Shown piece after piece: positions 23,974 to 34,160 of a stretch of 64,000 nt of DNA. The position numbers and the translations under genes were made by a program. The first letter of the stretch is position 1. Every line of letters begins with the position of its first letter. The notes beneath the pieces were generated by a model. It ran no database searches and was not told the origin of the DNA. It saw only the letters and a list, made by a program, of their open reading frames with translations. Source of the stretch: Diphasiastrum complanatum (lineage: Eukaryota; Streptophyta; Lycopodiopsida; Lycopodiales; Lycopodiaceae); contig CM055106.1 of assembly GCA_029204225.1 (NCBI GenBank), positions 21,767,285 through 21,831,284 of the forward strand, read 5' to 3'.

Positions 23974-24606
23974 CTACTGAGGAGCTGGACGAACAACAGG
24001 AGGAGGAAGGGGTGAAGATTCTTGATCTTAATCAAATTCTCCAGCATCTAACTCAGAGCTCAGGACGATCCGAGGTATCTTGGTTGGGATAACTCTAGGA
24101 GGAAGGGAAGCAGTTGGCCTTCGAGATCCAGCCTTCTTGGAGACAGGCTGCTTCCTCTTCCTCCTAGAGGTAGTCGACAAGTTGGTTCTATCCAGAGGCA
24201 GGTCTCTGGAGGTGCTGGCATTATCAACATGCAGACCAGAAAAACGGTCCTGAAGCCTTCTGAGAATGACTAAATCTTTTGGCATGATGGTGACACGCTT
24301 ACCATGCACTGTCAAAAGAAAAGTATCCTCAAAAAACTGGGACATAAAATCTTCTACAGCACCCTGTAAGGCCTGCATGGCTGTCACGACAAAACTAACA
24401 TTTAGCCCAAGTGACATAGTGACATTCCTTACAGATCGACTGAAAGGAGCTCTAGGGTTCATCAATTCAGTTGATCTTTGGAGTTTTCTAATCTCCCTCA
24501 ACCAGACCTACTTCCTGCCACGTCTATGGCCAGTACTAGAGGGAACACGGGCATGGGATGACTGTGTAGTGGTTATGGCTCGGACAATGGATTTGGTCCT
24601 AGCCAT
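23974..24606 (-). pseudogene. Histone H3-like ORF with long basic C-terminal extension
   Basis: From ATG at 24606 the frame starts MARTK, the canonical H3 N-terminus, but the rest of the ~35-residue tail is unlike H3 and shorter. Then follow LREIRKLQRSTEL (alphaN, residues 36-48), AMQALQGAVEDFM (helix 2) and FEDTFLLTVHGKRVTIMPKD (residues ~92-111), an unmistakable histone H3 fold. Loop 1 has canonical H3 length. After residue ~122, where H3 ends, a basic Ser/Pro-rich tail of ~70 residues continues (SRRKRKQPVSKKAGSRR). In-frame stops: TAG at 24508-24510, TAA at 24028-24030, TAG at 23974-23976; coding character continues past each. Either a decayed divergent H3 gene or one read differently than assumed. 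A link to the downstream exons is inferred from strand, spacing and continuity. Confidence 0.7.
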
Positions 24607-25052
24607 CATTCTCAGAAGAACAAAATTAACAAAAAAAAGTCTGAACAAAAGCAAAGGGGATGAAAACAAAAAAAATTGCAATAAAAGGGCGCTTGAGATC
24701 GATACCAAAACTGAATATCGGTTTCAAATGCAAGATATACACAGAATATTTTAAGAAATGAGATGCGCGTTTGAAAGCGATATCAGTCTCGAGCGCACTG
24801 TGAGAGGGTGGACGATTAAACGGCAACCCACAATGATAGGCTGAACATATATTTTAGGTGGGTCTCTATCTCTGGTTGCAGCATCAATACAAATCCTAGT
24901 AGAGGTGAAGGTCTTATGATCTATTGCCGTTTAGAATGTTCATCTGTGAATTGAAGCTGCAGAATTCAAGAGGAAGCTGCTAACGACTAGTTACAGAAAG
25001 GCCAGGAAGCATTGCCGCATTGTAGTTCTTTCGACTTTCCTACTCACACCAA

Positions 25053-26276
25053 TTAAACCTGTGGTGGTTGAAGCATCGTTCGCTTCAAGGGATGAACTTC
25101 TCTCTGTAAAACTCGAATTGCTTGATCATGTGCTGGATTCAACTCTACAATCTCGCACGAACTAGGGAGACCATTATTCACGTCCTCGGGAATTGTAGTT
25201 TCTAGGTATATATTTTCATTTGTTGATCCATATGCATTTGAAGGGAAACGTCGACGTCGAAGATCTGTGAGATAACTTCTACTGAGGACAAATTGGTCTA
25301 AATTCGGAGGACGTGCTTTATACAGAACACAGTTCGTTGGGGGTCCTTCTGCATGCTCGTCATCATTCGTGGTTATATACAGCATATAGAAGTTGTAAAG
25401 CACAGTAACAGGGAACACATTGCTAGACCTGGCGAAAGGTAAAGGGGTGGCCACCCACTCTCCACTCAGAAAGTCGAGTGAGATGAGCTCAACTACTTGT
25501 CCATTCTGCTGTGGCCGTGCAAACCTAGAAACAAAATAAACTCTATCCTGATATACTGCCTTATGATTTGTGGGCCATCCTCTCCTATAGAAGCCCTGTG
25601 GAATCTGAACCCATCGATTCATCTCAGACTTAAAGACCCAGGCCCTGTATTCCCAATGATCTCGTAAATAACCAACACCAGGTGGTTGGATCCCAAGTAT
25701 AGCAACAACAGTAAACGACCCATAAAATGAATTCGAAGTGAAGAAAACGAGTGGGGACGACCGGAATTGAGCTTGGCAGTCTAGATTGGGCAGAATTATG
25801 CCTCTTCTGTTGAAGGGACTATACAAACAGGTTTGCAGAATGCCAGTGAATATTTGGAAATCAGTGAAGCAGACAAAGCTCTCCGAGGTATCCTGCACCA
25901 CAAGATTTTCCCAGGCATCTACTGCAGCTACGCAAGTGCCGATCAGATTATGCACAAGTATGTTGGCATCTACTACTCCCTCCGAGAGACAGATGGAGTA
26001 TCTAGCTGCTGGTGAATGGGCAGGGTGCACGTGTTTGCAGGTATGGAGAGCGTAGGGCTCATGATTCTGGCCGTGCTCGGGCAGCGGTATAGGAGACAAG
26101 TGCATGTCGTCGGAGCCATGCATTGAGTCAGTCTCATCGCGATCGTCGTGTTCTGAGGAGGAGGAGGAGGAGGAGGAGGAGGAGGAAGAAGAAGAAGAAG
26201 AAGAAGAAGAAGAAGAAGAAGGGGTTGGCAGCCTCTCGTGGCAAAATCCATGTCGAGAGCCTCGGTCGTACTCCAT
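25053..26276 (-). CDS. Intronless 407-aa protein, possible F-box/kelch-type propeller
   Basis: Open from ATG at 26276 (MEYDRGSRHGFCHERLPTP) to the stop at 25053, without interruption. Residues ~20-45 are a poly-Ser run encoded by the GGA/GAA microsatellite; the next ATG (MHGSDDM) just after it could be the real start. The C-terminal ~300 residues show repeated aromatic-rich strands (YRAWVFKSEMNRWVQIPQGF, SLDFLSGEWVATPLPF, VVELISLDFL) like the propeller of plant F-box-associated proteins. No clear F-box is seen, so substrate-recognition function is unproven. It would act, if so, in SCF ubiquitin ligase complexes. No TATA box or operon-like partner. The long intact frame amid decayed sequence argues for selection or youth. 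Confidence 0.65.
   Translation of the reverse strand: MEYDRGSRHGFCHERLPTPSSSSSSSSSSSSSSSSSSSSSSEHDDRDETDSMHGSDDMHLSPIPLPEHGQNHEPYALHTCKHVHPAHSPAARYSICLSEGVVDANILVHNLIGTCVAAVDAWENLVVQDTSESFVCFTDFQIFTGILQTCLYSPFNRRGIILPNLDCQAQFRSSPLVFFTSNSFYGSFTVVAILGIQPPGVGYLRDHWEYRAWVFKSEMNRWVQIPQGFYRRGWPTNHKAVYQDRVYFVSRFARPQQNGQVVELISLDFLSGEWVATPLPFARSSNVFPVTVLYNFYMLYITTNDDEHAEGPPTNCVLYKARPPNLDQFVLSRSYLTDLRRRRFPSNAYGSTNENIYLETTIPEDVNNGLPSSCEIVELNPAHDQAIRVLQREVHPLKRTMLQPPQV
26156..26220. repeat. (GGA)n(GAA)n trinucleotide tract
   Basis: About ten GGA then eleven GAA units. It sits inside the 25053-26276 gene, encoding poly-Ser on the minus strand; length polymorphism would change protein length without frameshift. 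Confidence 0.9.
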
Positions 26277-26539
26277 AGCCAATGTTTTCTTTCCTTTTCC
26301 TTTTCTCTTTTGCTTTTGTACACTCGCGCTCCCGCGCTCCTCCTATGTGTTCAGGCGCGGGAGAGAGGGGCGCGACGTTTATCAATGTGTCGCTTGAGAG
26401 AGAATGCCTTTTTTGGCCTTGCAAAAAACAATGCTGAGGTCCGTCAATGGAATAAAGGATATTCTTTGGTGATTGTTTAAATTTTTAAGGCTGGAATTTT
26501 TGTTGAGGTCCCGACTGATGCATTCAAAAATTCTTACGA

Positions 26540-26660
26540 AGGGTGCATGCAAACGATACATGATCGATAAGGCCCAAAAAGCAAAAGCAAAGGCTTGAAA
26601 AAAGAAGGGCGCATGCAAAGAATGCATGATCCATAACGCCCAAAAAGCAAAATAAGAAGC
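26540..26660. repeat. Two tandem copies of a ~66-bp unit
   Basis: GGGTGCATGCAAACGATACA at 26541 and a diverged version starting at 26607, both continuing into GCCCAAAAAGCAAAA. Upstream of the propeller-type gene on the minus strand. Confidence 0.8.
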
Positions 26661-26666
26661 CATAAT

Positions 26667-27100
26667 GTGTTGTTAAACAACCAGATTAAGAAAGTGATGC
26701 TCTGGGGCTTTCTAAGCACCAGACTGATAGACGACTGTAGTGATCGAGCAGCAATCTCCATTAACAATTTGATAGAGTTGTGCAAAAGGAGGAAAGCAGT
26801 CTATCACCCGCCGGAGTGGATCGAGAGATCAAGGTACACTTTGGAATGTCACGTGTATTCGTTTGGGATTGTAGTGGCGGAAGTGGAGATGGGTAGATCA
26901 TTTGTCCATGATGATTTGATAAGAGGTCAGGAAGAGGTGTTGGCAATTTTAACAATAGGAGGACTAGGAGCCAACCATGCAATGGCTATGTTGATATGAG
27001 GAGAAGGAGGAGGACTAGGAGTATGATTATGATGATAAGAGAGTGCCTGGAGAAGGATGCATCGAAGTATAGAGATTGCGAAAAGACTAACTCGGATTAA
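26667..27100 (+). pseudogene. Receptor-like kinase fragment
   Basis: The plus frame from 26667 contains KAVYHPPEWIERSRYTLECH and VYSFGIVVAEVEMG. These correspond to the end of the activation loop (usually P-PEW) and subdomain IX (D-VYSFGIVV-E) of plant receptor-like kinases; the invariant Asp before VYSFG is His here. After a stop and frame change, MMIRECLEKDASKYR resembles the end of the kinase domain. The N-lobe, catalytic loop and extracellular part are absent, so this is a 3' relic. Confidence 0.65.
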
Positions 27101-28559
27101 ATAGCAAGCTAGCGTCCTGTCATGCTATCATGAATTGTTATTTTTATTGTCATGCATATTGAAGTAGAACTCAAAGTAAGGCGTGTTGGATTGGAATTCT
27201 TGAGAGGAGAGAAACTTATTGCCAACCAACTCATCATCATTGAATATGGAATTTTCCCACGCTTGTATCCATGGTGAGTTGCTACTTGTATATAGCGTAC
27301 GGACCTATGGTGCTTGAGTTGGGCTCCACCTCTTGCAAATTCGAGACCTGTTAGGCCCTCTAAACTTGTGAGGTTTGTAAGTGAAGCCTTCAAAATGTTG
27401 AAATCTTAAGTTTTGCACTTGTAAGTTCTCTTTAATTTGGTCAACTTTGAGTTCATGTAATAACTTCTTGTCATTTAGAAATACAATACAAGGACGTCAC
27501 AGAATTTAAACATTGCGAGCACTTTGTTTAGGGTGTCGAAAATGTATGGGGCTTTTGCTACTACTTTTTTAAATCGGCAATTCTTAGTGCAATATCTCAA
27601 ACCAATTTAAGGCCCAAGTCAAAAGTCCATAAGTTTCTTAAAATGACATCAAGCCAAACTTGCATGAATAATGAAAATATATACAAATGATAATTCGAAT
27701 GTAGAAAATATGAGCATGGATCATAATATTATATGTGTGCTTGAGAATATTCTTCAATTTTGTGATACTACCTAATACAAATTTTCTAAATCTATACACA
27801 ATAAAGGAGGCATATGCAATTTAGATATTGATTTTCAAATTGAATCTAATGAATAAAAGAATACATGAAGCTGAACAATGGTAGGAAAAAACATTCACAA
27901 GGATCTGGTTGGTGGGAATATGGATGATGTGGATATAGGAGTGATTGAAAAGGATGACTGATTTTCCAATGCTTGTACTTCCATCTTCTGAAGGATCTTC
28001 GTCGTGACTGGGATGCTTCTTCTGATTGAGTCTCTTTGGATAGCCCATCTGCCTTCTTAGCCTTGTTGTTGCTAGCAATGTGGCTACTCCAGTGGATGCT
28101 TGCAAATCCACTCTCTCTCCCCCCAAAAAAATCTGCTGCTAGGGATGTTGTTGTTGGTATCAATTGCTAGTATCCAGCATGCTCAAGGTTGGATCGACGT
28201 TGGAACACGTTGAACATGTAATGAGATTGAAGATTCAGTACAACATTTTTGAGGATTTTCGACCCTATTACCGAGGCTTTTATGAAGAATTTTTTTTTTG
28301 GAAAAAGACCGTAAACCTCTGTATACACCCTAAAGTACCTCAGAATGAGATCCTCGATAATTGCCTCGATAATTGAGGCTTCTTCACCTCATTTTTGCGT
28401 TGTTTATATCATGATTATACTGAGAGATATACCAAAGGCGCTCGATATATCTCTCCCAAACAAGCTACATGTTGTTTTCGAGAAATATACCGAGGGCCAT
28501 CCCTTGGTATATCTCTATCAAACTGTCACCCTTTTTTGAGGGTTATTCTGAGGTTTTAA
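27101..28559. other. No gene recognised
   Basis: AT-rich, short frames only. A minus frame at 27821-28126 (MGYPKRLNQKKHPSHDEDPS) looks faintly coding but has no recognisable domain. At 28420-28550 the words GAGATATACC and GGTATATCTC recur as an imperfect inverted repeat. Confidence 0.4.
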
Positions 28560-28574
28560 AATCAGAAAAAAAAA

Positions 28575-28614
28575 AGGGCAGAATGGAGCTAGTTTACAGG
28601 CTCCATTCTGCCCT
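28575..28614. repeat. Perfect 15-bp-arm hairpin
   Basis: AGGGCAGAATGGAGC, ten-base loop, GCTCCATTCTGCCCT. A diverged half (TTCCATTTTGTCCTAAAAATGGACTCC) recurs near 29247, so it belongs to the local duplicated repeat. Possibly a MITE terminus or small fold-back element. Confidence 0.75.
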
Positions 28615-28851
28615 AAAAATGGACTCCATCCGACCCGAGAAGTCTTTAACACCACTTCTTATATGTTGGTAAGAAAAATCATTTGTTCATTATTTCTAAT
28701 AAAAAAATTTGCAAAATTTATTTGAGTTACATTTAAAGCACTTAAAAATTGATGAAGGAAACTTAAATTCAATGAATATATATTCATACATAAATGTTCC
28801 GAATACAGAGATATGTTACAAATTGGATTATTGAAATGTACCTAATTATAA

Positions 28852-28940
28852 TTAGATCTAGCTGAGTCGTCCTTGTCCTGGCCATTGACATCGCAATCGG
28901 ACTCGTGTAACTGCGATGCATGGGATTGCGACTGTGATAC
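28852..28940 (-). pseudogene. Duplicated C-terminal exon of a transposon-type protein
   Basis: After GGATGCAG the minus strand encodes VSQSQSHASQLHESDCD and ends in TAG at 28852. It is a diverged copy of the exon at 29374-29462, so this C-terminal exon exists twice about 520 bp apart. Confidence 0.5.
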
Positions 28941-29373
28941 CTGCATCCAATGAATATGATTGAGCTATTTGAGAAATGTGATGAGAGTGAAAGTCAGACC
29001 ACATGAATGTAGTAAAGTTAAAGTATATCTTGATGCCATATATACCTCAGATCTAGAATATTTATCCTAATCAAGGCACAAGGAAGACTTGGAAATTTGT
29101 GAAGAAAGGATTCCCCGAAAATCCAGATCGCGTCAAACAACAAAGAGAGGCCGTTAAGAAACTACGGGAGACTTTAGGGACCTTCTCACCTTGGGAGCGG
29201 TGGCCAAAGTTCTCCCATGGACATCGTTATAACCTTGTCAATTGGTTCCATTTTGTCCTAAAAATGGACTCCATGCAATTGAAGATCCATGTAGAGGACT
29301 TTATAAGTTAAACAAATTATATATATTGATACATAAATGTTCGAATTACAAACATATATCAGAATGAAACACC

Positions 29374-29754
29374 TAATTATTAGATCCAGCTGAATTGTCC
29401 CCATCCTGGCCATGGTCATCAAACTCATGTGACTGCGATGCATGAGACTGGGACTGCGATACCTTTGTGCAACGAAGATGTGTAAATTTTTTAAGTGGCT
29501 GGAAAATGTACGAATAAAAATGATAGATGTAAAACATGTACACAAGTGTCTGTAAACATGGAAAGGCTAGCTAGCTATATAGCCAAAACACTAGCTAGAC
29601 CTATCATATTCCTCCTCGTCATCTCCACCATGTGGAGCTTCAAGGAAGGCAACTGATCAAGGTAGCTAATGAGATCACTCTCGCTCATAGAGGAAAGACG
29701 GGATGACCCGCGACTATGGCCTGACGTCTAACTAGGGGATCCATCATCTGACAT
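29374..29754 (-). pseudogene. Transposon-type gene relic (first and last exon)
   Basis: A minus-strand ATG at 29754 starts MSDDGSPS, then a TAG (29728-29730) where Gln fits, then TSGHSRGSSRLSSMSESDLI and a Leu-rich stretch. An acceptor-like CACAAAG at 29463 precedes a terminal exon (29462-29374) VSQSQSHASQSHEFDDHGQD ending NN plus stop. The Ser/His/Gln-rich termini resemble those of plant En/Spm-class accessory proteins such as the gene at 31938-33073. The middle is missing. Confidence 0.4.
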
Positions 29755-29831
29755 AATGGGTGCAATGGAATAAGAGGGACAAATACTGTAGACAATCAAG
29801 GGGAGTCTCAAAAATAGTAAAAAAAAACATC

Positions 29832-29836
<5 letters not shown>

Positions 29837-29927
<91 letters not shown>
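29837..29927. repeat. (CT)~45 microsatellite
   Basis: Long uninterrupted CT run; it produces meaningless Leu-Ser repeat frames. Confidence 0.95.
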
Positions 29928-29930
<3 letters not shown>

Positions 29931-30041
29931 CCGTGGGCTAAAAAATATAGAGTTTTGTGAAACGGATGCCAACACTTTTATTCATATTGACTCATAGCTA
30001 CAACATCAATACCAACACATATATTTTCCATTCACAACCAT

Positions 30042-31022
30042 TTCAAGTTCAAGGAACAATGATGATCCATATTGAATCACATCACTGTCCCCAGAAGTGA
30101 CTTGTATGTAACGAGGGAGTATCTCTTATATGAAGACACAAAAGAAGAGTATGGTGTGTAGGCCCATGGCAGTCTTTGAATCTTGCAGTTTGTAGCATCG
30201 AAGAGAGAAAAGGATGTTGCTACTTAGAACTCAACACTTCAAACTGGTTACATGTGGACACTTGTTTGAATCCAAATGAACCATGATGCAACCATTTAGA
30301 GTTATTGAGTTTGAAGTAGTAGACACACTTTTCTCATTTCGATGTGGTGAACCATGAGGTTCAAGGACGTCAACGACCTACACACCATATACCTCTTTGG
30401 TGTCGTCATTTTTAGACAAGACACCCAATCAGCACTGACAACTCGATCAAGGAGCTGTTAGTCCCCTTTGCATCCTCAATGAATTCGTGTCATCATTAAT
30501 ATTGTTAGGGTTATGGTTTTTCAAGTTCAAACAACAATGATTATTCAGATTAAACCACATTGAGGAATAGACATCGATAAGAGGCTCACTAGCCCCACAA
30601 GTGACTCGTACATAATGAGGGGGTGTCTCTTTTATGAAGACACAAAAGAGGACTATGGTGTGTAGGCCCATGGCAGTCCTTGAACTACATGGTTCGTAGC
30701 ATCGAAGAAAGGAAAGGATGTTGTTACTTTGAACTCAACACTTCGAAGTGGTTACATGTGGACACTTTTTTGAATCCAAATGGACCTCATGCAACCCTTT
30801 AGAGTTATTGAGTTTGAAGTAGCAAACACACTTTTCTTATTTTGATGTGGTGAACCATGAGGTTCAAGGACGTCAATAGTCTGCACACCATATGCCTCTT
30901 TGGTGTCGTCATTTTTAGGCGAGACACCCTATTGGCCCATACTATTCAATCGCAGAGCCAGTTAGCCTCCTTTGCATCCTCAATGGATTTGTGTGTTCAC
31001 AATATTGTTAGGGTTTAGGGTA
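30042..31022. repeat. ~504-bp tandem duplication with internal fold-backs
   Basis: Unit 1 (30042-30517) and unit 2 (30520-31022) share long identical stretches, for example the word CCCATGGCAGTC at 30163 and 30667 (period 504). Within each unit the start (GGGTGTCTC..GAAGACACAAAAGAGG..) is an imperfect inverted repeat of the end (CCTCTTTGGTGTCGTC..GAGACACCC). Each unit is therefore itself a fold-back with a ~230-bp loop, as in some MITE-like elements. Confidence 0.8.
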
Positions 31023-31160
31023 TGTGGTTAATTATAAATAGAAATTTGATTTATATGTTGGTATTGTCCTCGTAGCTTTGACTCAATGCCTATAATAGCT
31101 CGGAATATGTCATGGGAACCACACACACATGAATAAATTAAGAACTAACAAATCATAAAA

Positions 31161-31422
31161 CATAAACGAATGGCATCGCACACGCACACCCTAAATCCTA
31201 AAACCTAAACACACACGAGGAGAAAAAAAGAAAGAATATAGTAAAGTGCTAATCAAAACTCGCGAACCGTACATTTATATCCTATTCCAGAATGTCACTA
31301 CATGCTCCCTCTCGACGCGTTTGGGCTTTCTTGTGGAACTTATCGTCCAACAAAAAATATTTGAAACAAGGGCTACACACCTTCCTAGAATTGGGAGTAT
31401 TGGTTACCTTTGATTCTTTCAT

Positions 31423-31486
<64 letters not shown>

Positions 31487-31905
31487 TGCCTCACTCTCTA
31501 TTTCTAAACATGAAACATAACCAATAAACAACACATAAATTATGATCCTGCAAATTGAAATAACATGAATAGATTAAGATCCTATAAATCAAAGTAGCAT
31601 GTACTAGTAAGCATGAACCATAAATCAAGATACTATGAATTAGAGTAGCATGAATTGGTAATCATGAAACATAAATGAATGGCATCACACATGCACACGC
31701 ACACCCTAAATCCTAAAACCTAAACACATAGGAGGAGAAAACAAAGAAATGCTATTGTAGAGTGCTAATCAAAACTCTCAAACCATACAGTTATATCCTA
31801 TTCCAGAATGTCACCACATGCTCCCTCCCTACAACATTTGGGCTTTCTCGTGGAACTTATCATCCAACAAGAAACATTTGAACCACGTCTCTTCCTACAT
31901 TGCCT
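31161..31905. repeat. ~509-bp-spaced direct repeat containing (CT)n
   Basis: 31161-31395 and 31670-31905 are direct copies (CATAAACGAATGGCATC vs CATAAATGAATGGCATC; TCCTATTCCAGAATGTCAC in both). A (CT)23 run occupies 31436-31482 between them. Part of the copy recurs in inverted orientation at 34155-34263. Confidence 0.8.
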
Positions 31906-31937
31906 TCTACAAGGCCTTACATTTAATTTAAAAACCT

Positions 31938-33073
31938 CTACTCATCATCACTTCCTCCCTCCTCGCCTCCTTCATCTTGTAGGTGTACGTTGGTGTCCAC
32001 ATCTTCAAACTCTCCTTCGCTCTCATTCACGTACTCTTCCACGTTCTCTTCCACATTTTTTACATTTTCTTCCACATCACGAACACTTGAAGTTGTAGAG
32101 CCTCTCTACAAAATAGAATCAAAGATTTAATTAAATTGAGATTGAACTTACTTGTAAACCACAAAGTAAACAATCACAAAACAATAAAGGTTAAGAGTTT
32201 ACGATTGGAAACAATCCATGGGATTCCATAAAAGCCTTAAGGCCAGCATATCTATGATCATAACCTTGCTTGTACTCCGCGGCGGTCATGTGTCTTCCAA
32301 AATCACTAAGCTACATTCAGCAAAAAAACATAGTTTAGCAATACAATATAGTTTAGCGATAAAAAATATTAACAATCTCATTACAAAAATAGAATCATAT
32401 TAAAAAATATTGCCCTTACAAATTGGGCCTCTAGATTGCCCCTTCCTCCCAATCCCAAGTGACTTTGGCCATGTTTTAAGAGCTTCTCGGCGGCGGCCCT
32501 ACGTTGTTGTTCATACTTTTGGGGATTGTTTTGCAGCAATTCCCCTTTCACCTTCCTCCAATCCCTTTTGGAGCATCGTCCAGGCTTTGTGGAATTCTTG
32601 GGATTCCTCACGGCTCTTCTCATCAATTGCCTTTTGTTTCGAATCCAAAGGCACATTGTATTCAAGGCCCAAATCCTACTAAAAGCATTGGATTGAGGGA
32701 ATTCAGAATACAAAGTCTCTATTATTTTATTTTTGTCTTCAAGCGATTGGGAGGACCAATCGATCATGTAATCTTTACCAAAATATAAAGCAACTAAATC
32801 ACGCAAACGGGCATGAACTACATTGCCACGCATATTTGTTATAACTCCACCACGTGGATTAAGATCATAATACACACTACACGATTCTTGGGAAGGGGCA
32901 TCTTTGGAAGCTCTTCTCTCGGATGATTCACCTGAAGAAGATAACACAAGATTTTTGATTCTATCTCTTTGTTGAGGAGATAGATTCTCAAACCACTCTT
33001 GATTATATTCTTCGGGATCCTCACGAGCTCTTCTTCTAGATGGTCTCCCACTTGACCTACCACTTGAAGACAT
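31938..33073 (-). CDS. Three-exon plant transposase-like protein, 309 aa
   Basis: Exon 1 is 33073-32420 (218 codons, ATG TCT TCA), exon 2 is 32310-32203 (36 codons) and exon 3 is 32105-31938 (55 codons plus TAG). Both introns have GT-AG borders and all exons are phase 0, with no stops. The N-terminus is Ser/Arg-rich (MSSSGRSSGRPSRRRARE). The middle contains FPQSNAFSRIWALNTMCLWI and NPQKYEQQRRAAAEKLLKHG. Exon 2 encodes FGRHMTAAEYKQGYDHRYAG. The C-terminus is acidic (EGGEEGGSDDE). The architecture resembles the plant Ptta/En-Spm transposase-associated family (Pfam Transposase_24) by recall. It could be a TE gene or a domesticated one. A transposase-associated exon lies head-to-head ~0.5 kb away. 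Confidence 0.65.
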
Positions 33074-33575
33074 TGTATCAAAGAAAAACTTTAAAAGTTA
33101 GAAACTAGTGGAGAATGAGAATGAAAGAGTATTGAAGACTTTTAGATTAGAAGAGTAAGCAATGAATAGAAAGCAATAGATTAATAGTAAGCAAGAACAA
33201 ACAAGACCAATAGAGCAAGCAAAAGCAAGAGCAAGATCACTAGTAATGAAGAACAACCAAAAGCAAGCAAGCAAGCAAGATCTATATAGCTTAGAAGAGC
33301 AATAGCAAGCAAGAGCACTAAACACTAGATTAGAAAACCTATAAAACTTGATCCATCACATGTATGTATATTAATTTATGTCATAATTTTTTATTTGTAA
33401 TAGTGATGTAATCTGATTTGCTCTTTGGATATAGTATATTGCTCTTTGGAAAGCCAAGACACCACTCCATCACAAATGAAGGTTGAAAATGCACTAAATG
33501 TACAAAGACTATTTTGTCAATTTTTGTCACATGTTACAATTCGTCAAACGTTAGAATTTGTCAATTTGCACTTGA

Positions 33576-33758
33576 ATGACACTGAAAGAATTTGTGCAAT
33601 TTGCAATTGGATTATTGGACCAGTTTCAACTAGAATATGATGAGAGGATACCATGTACATGCACACAATGCAAAGGCCTTAGGATTCGAACAAGGAGGAT
33701 TGTCAACGATCATATTTGGGCCAATGGAGTGCACACAGAGAATCCAAGTGTACGAGAG
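33576..33758 (+). pseudogene. Transposase-associated (Transpos_assoc) domain exon
   Basis: The plus frame encodes EFVQFAIGLLDQFQLEYDER, IPCTCTQCKGLRIRTRRIV and NDHIWANGVH. This matches the plant En/Spm transposase-associated domain, which has a PC.C.C zinc-binding-like motif, a K/R-rich helix and a HL..G end. The exon ends at GAG|GTAAACTC, a good donor. No transposase core follows before a 55-bp repeat array, so the gene is truncated. It is divergent to the 31938-33073 gene, as expected for two genes of one CACTA-type element. Confidence 0.6.
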
Positions 33759-33870
33759 GTAAACTCTTTATAGTGTTTTTCGAAAATGCTTTAATCTTTG
33801 ACCCTTATGACACTTCAAGTATAGTTTGGCCAATAAATATTGAGCGATAGGATGAATGCCACGATACTTT

Positions 33871-34050
33871 GAAGTTAATCTCTCACTTGCTTCTAAAAGG
33901 AAAAATCCAAATAGAATATTTAGATGAAGTTAATCTCTCACTTGCTTTTAAAAGGAAAAATCCAAATAGAATGATTAGATGAAGTTAATCTCTCACTTGC
34001 TTCTAAAAGAAAAAATCCAAATAGAATGATTAGATGAAGTTAATCTTGAT
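33871..34050. repeat. 55-bp tandem repeat, ~3.3 copies
   Basis: GAAGTTAATCTCTCACTTGC begins at 33871, 33926 and 33981 with a partial copy at 34036; period 55 bp, nearly identical. Confidence 0.9.
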
Positions 34051-34089
34051 TTCCATATTCAATCACCCATAATAGCCTCTCATTCACGT

Positions 34090-34091
<2 letters not shown>

Positions 34092-34154
<63 letters not shown>
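34092..34154. repeat. (GA)n microsatellite
   Basis: Uninterrupted GA run of ~31 units. Together with 34155-34263 it is the inverted counterpart of the (CT)n and adjoining sequence at 31346-31482. Confidence 0.95.

Positions 34155-34160
<6 letters not shown>

Noticed and set aside
23974-24606. H3-like ORF as centromeric CENH3
   Set aside because: The N-tail is divergent, as in CENH3, but loop 1 between helices 1 and 2 has canonical H3 length rather than the longer CENH3 loop. The call is left as H3-like.
24266-24754. 162-codon plus-strand frame
   Set aside because: It is antisense to the H3-like ORF and has no features of its own.
26104-26424. Frames with poly-Glu, poly-Phe and poly-Leu runs
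   Set aside because: They are other-frame readings of the GGA/GAA microsatellite inside the minus-strand gene.
15313-29754. Non-standard genetic code with TAG/TAA read as Gln
   Set aside because: Several frames carry TAG/TAA at Gln-like positions, but the longest intact frames (25053-26276, 31938-33073, 56600-60120) use no internal TAG or TAA. Copia and gypsy relics also carry TGA stops and frameshifts. Deamination explains the pattern better.
31188-31212. Interstitial telomere repeat (CCCTAAA-like words)
   Set aside because: Only three imperfect words (CCCTAAA, TCCTAAAA, CCTAAAC) occur, repeated once in the duplicate at ~31700; too short and degenerate for a telomeric tract.
29760-31507. 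Leu-Ser and Glu-Arg repeat frames
   Set aside because: Pure translation artefacts of the (CT)n/(GA)n microsatellites.
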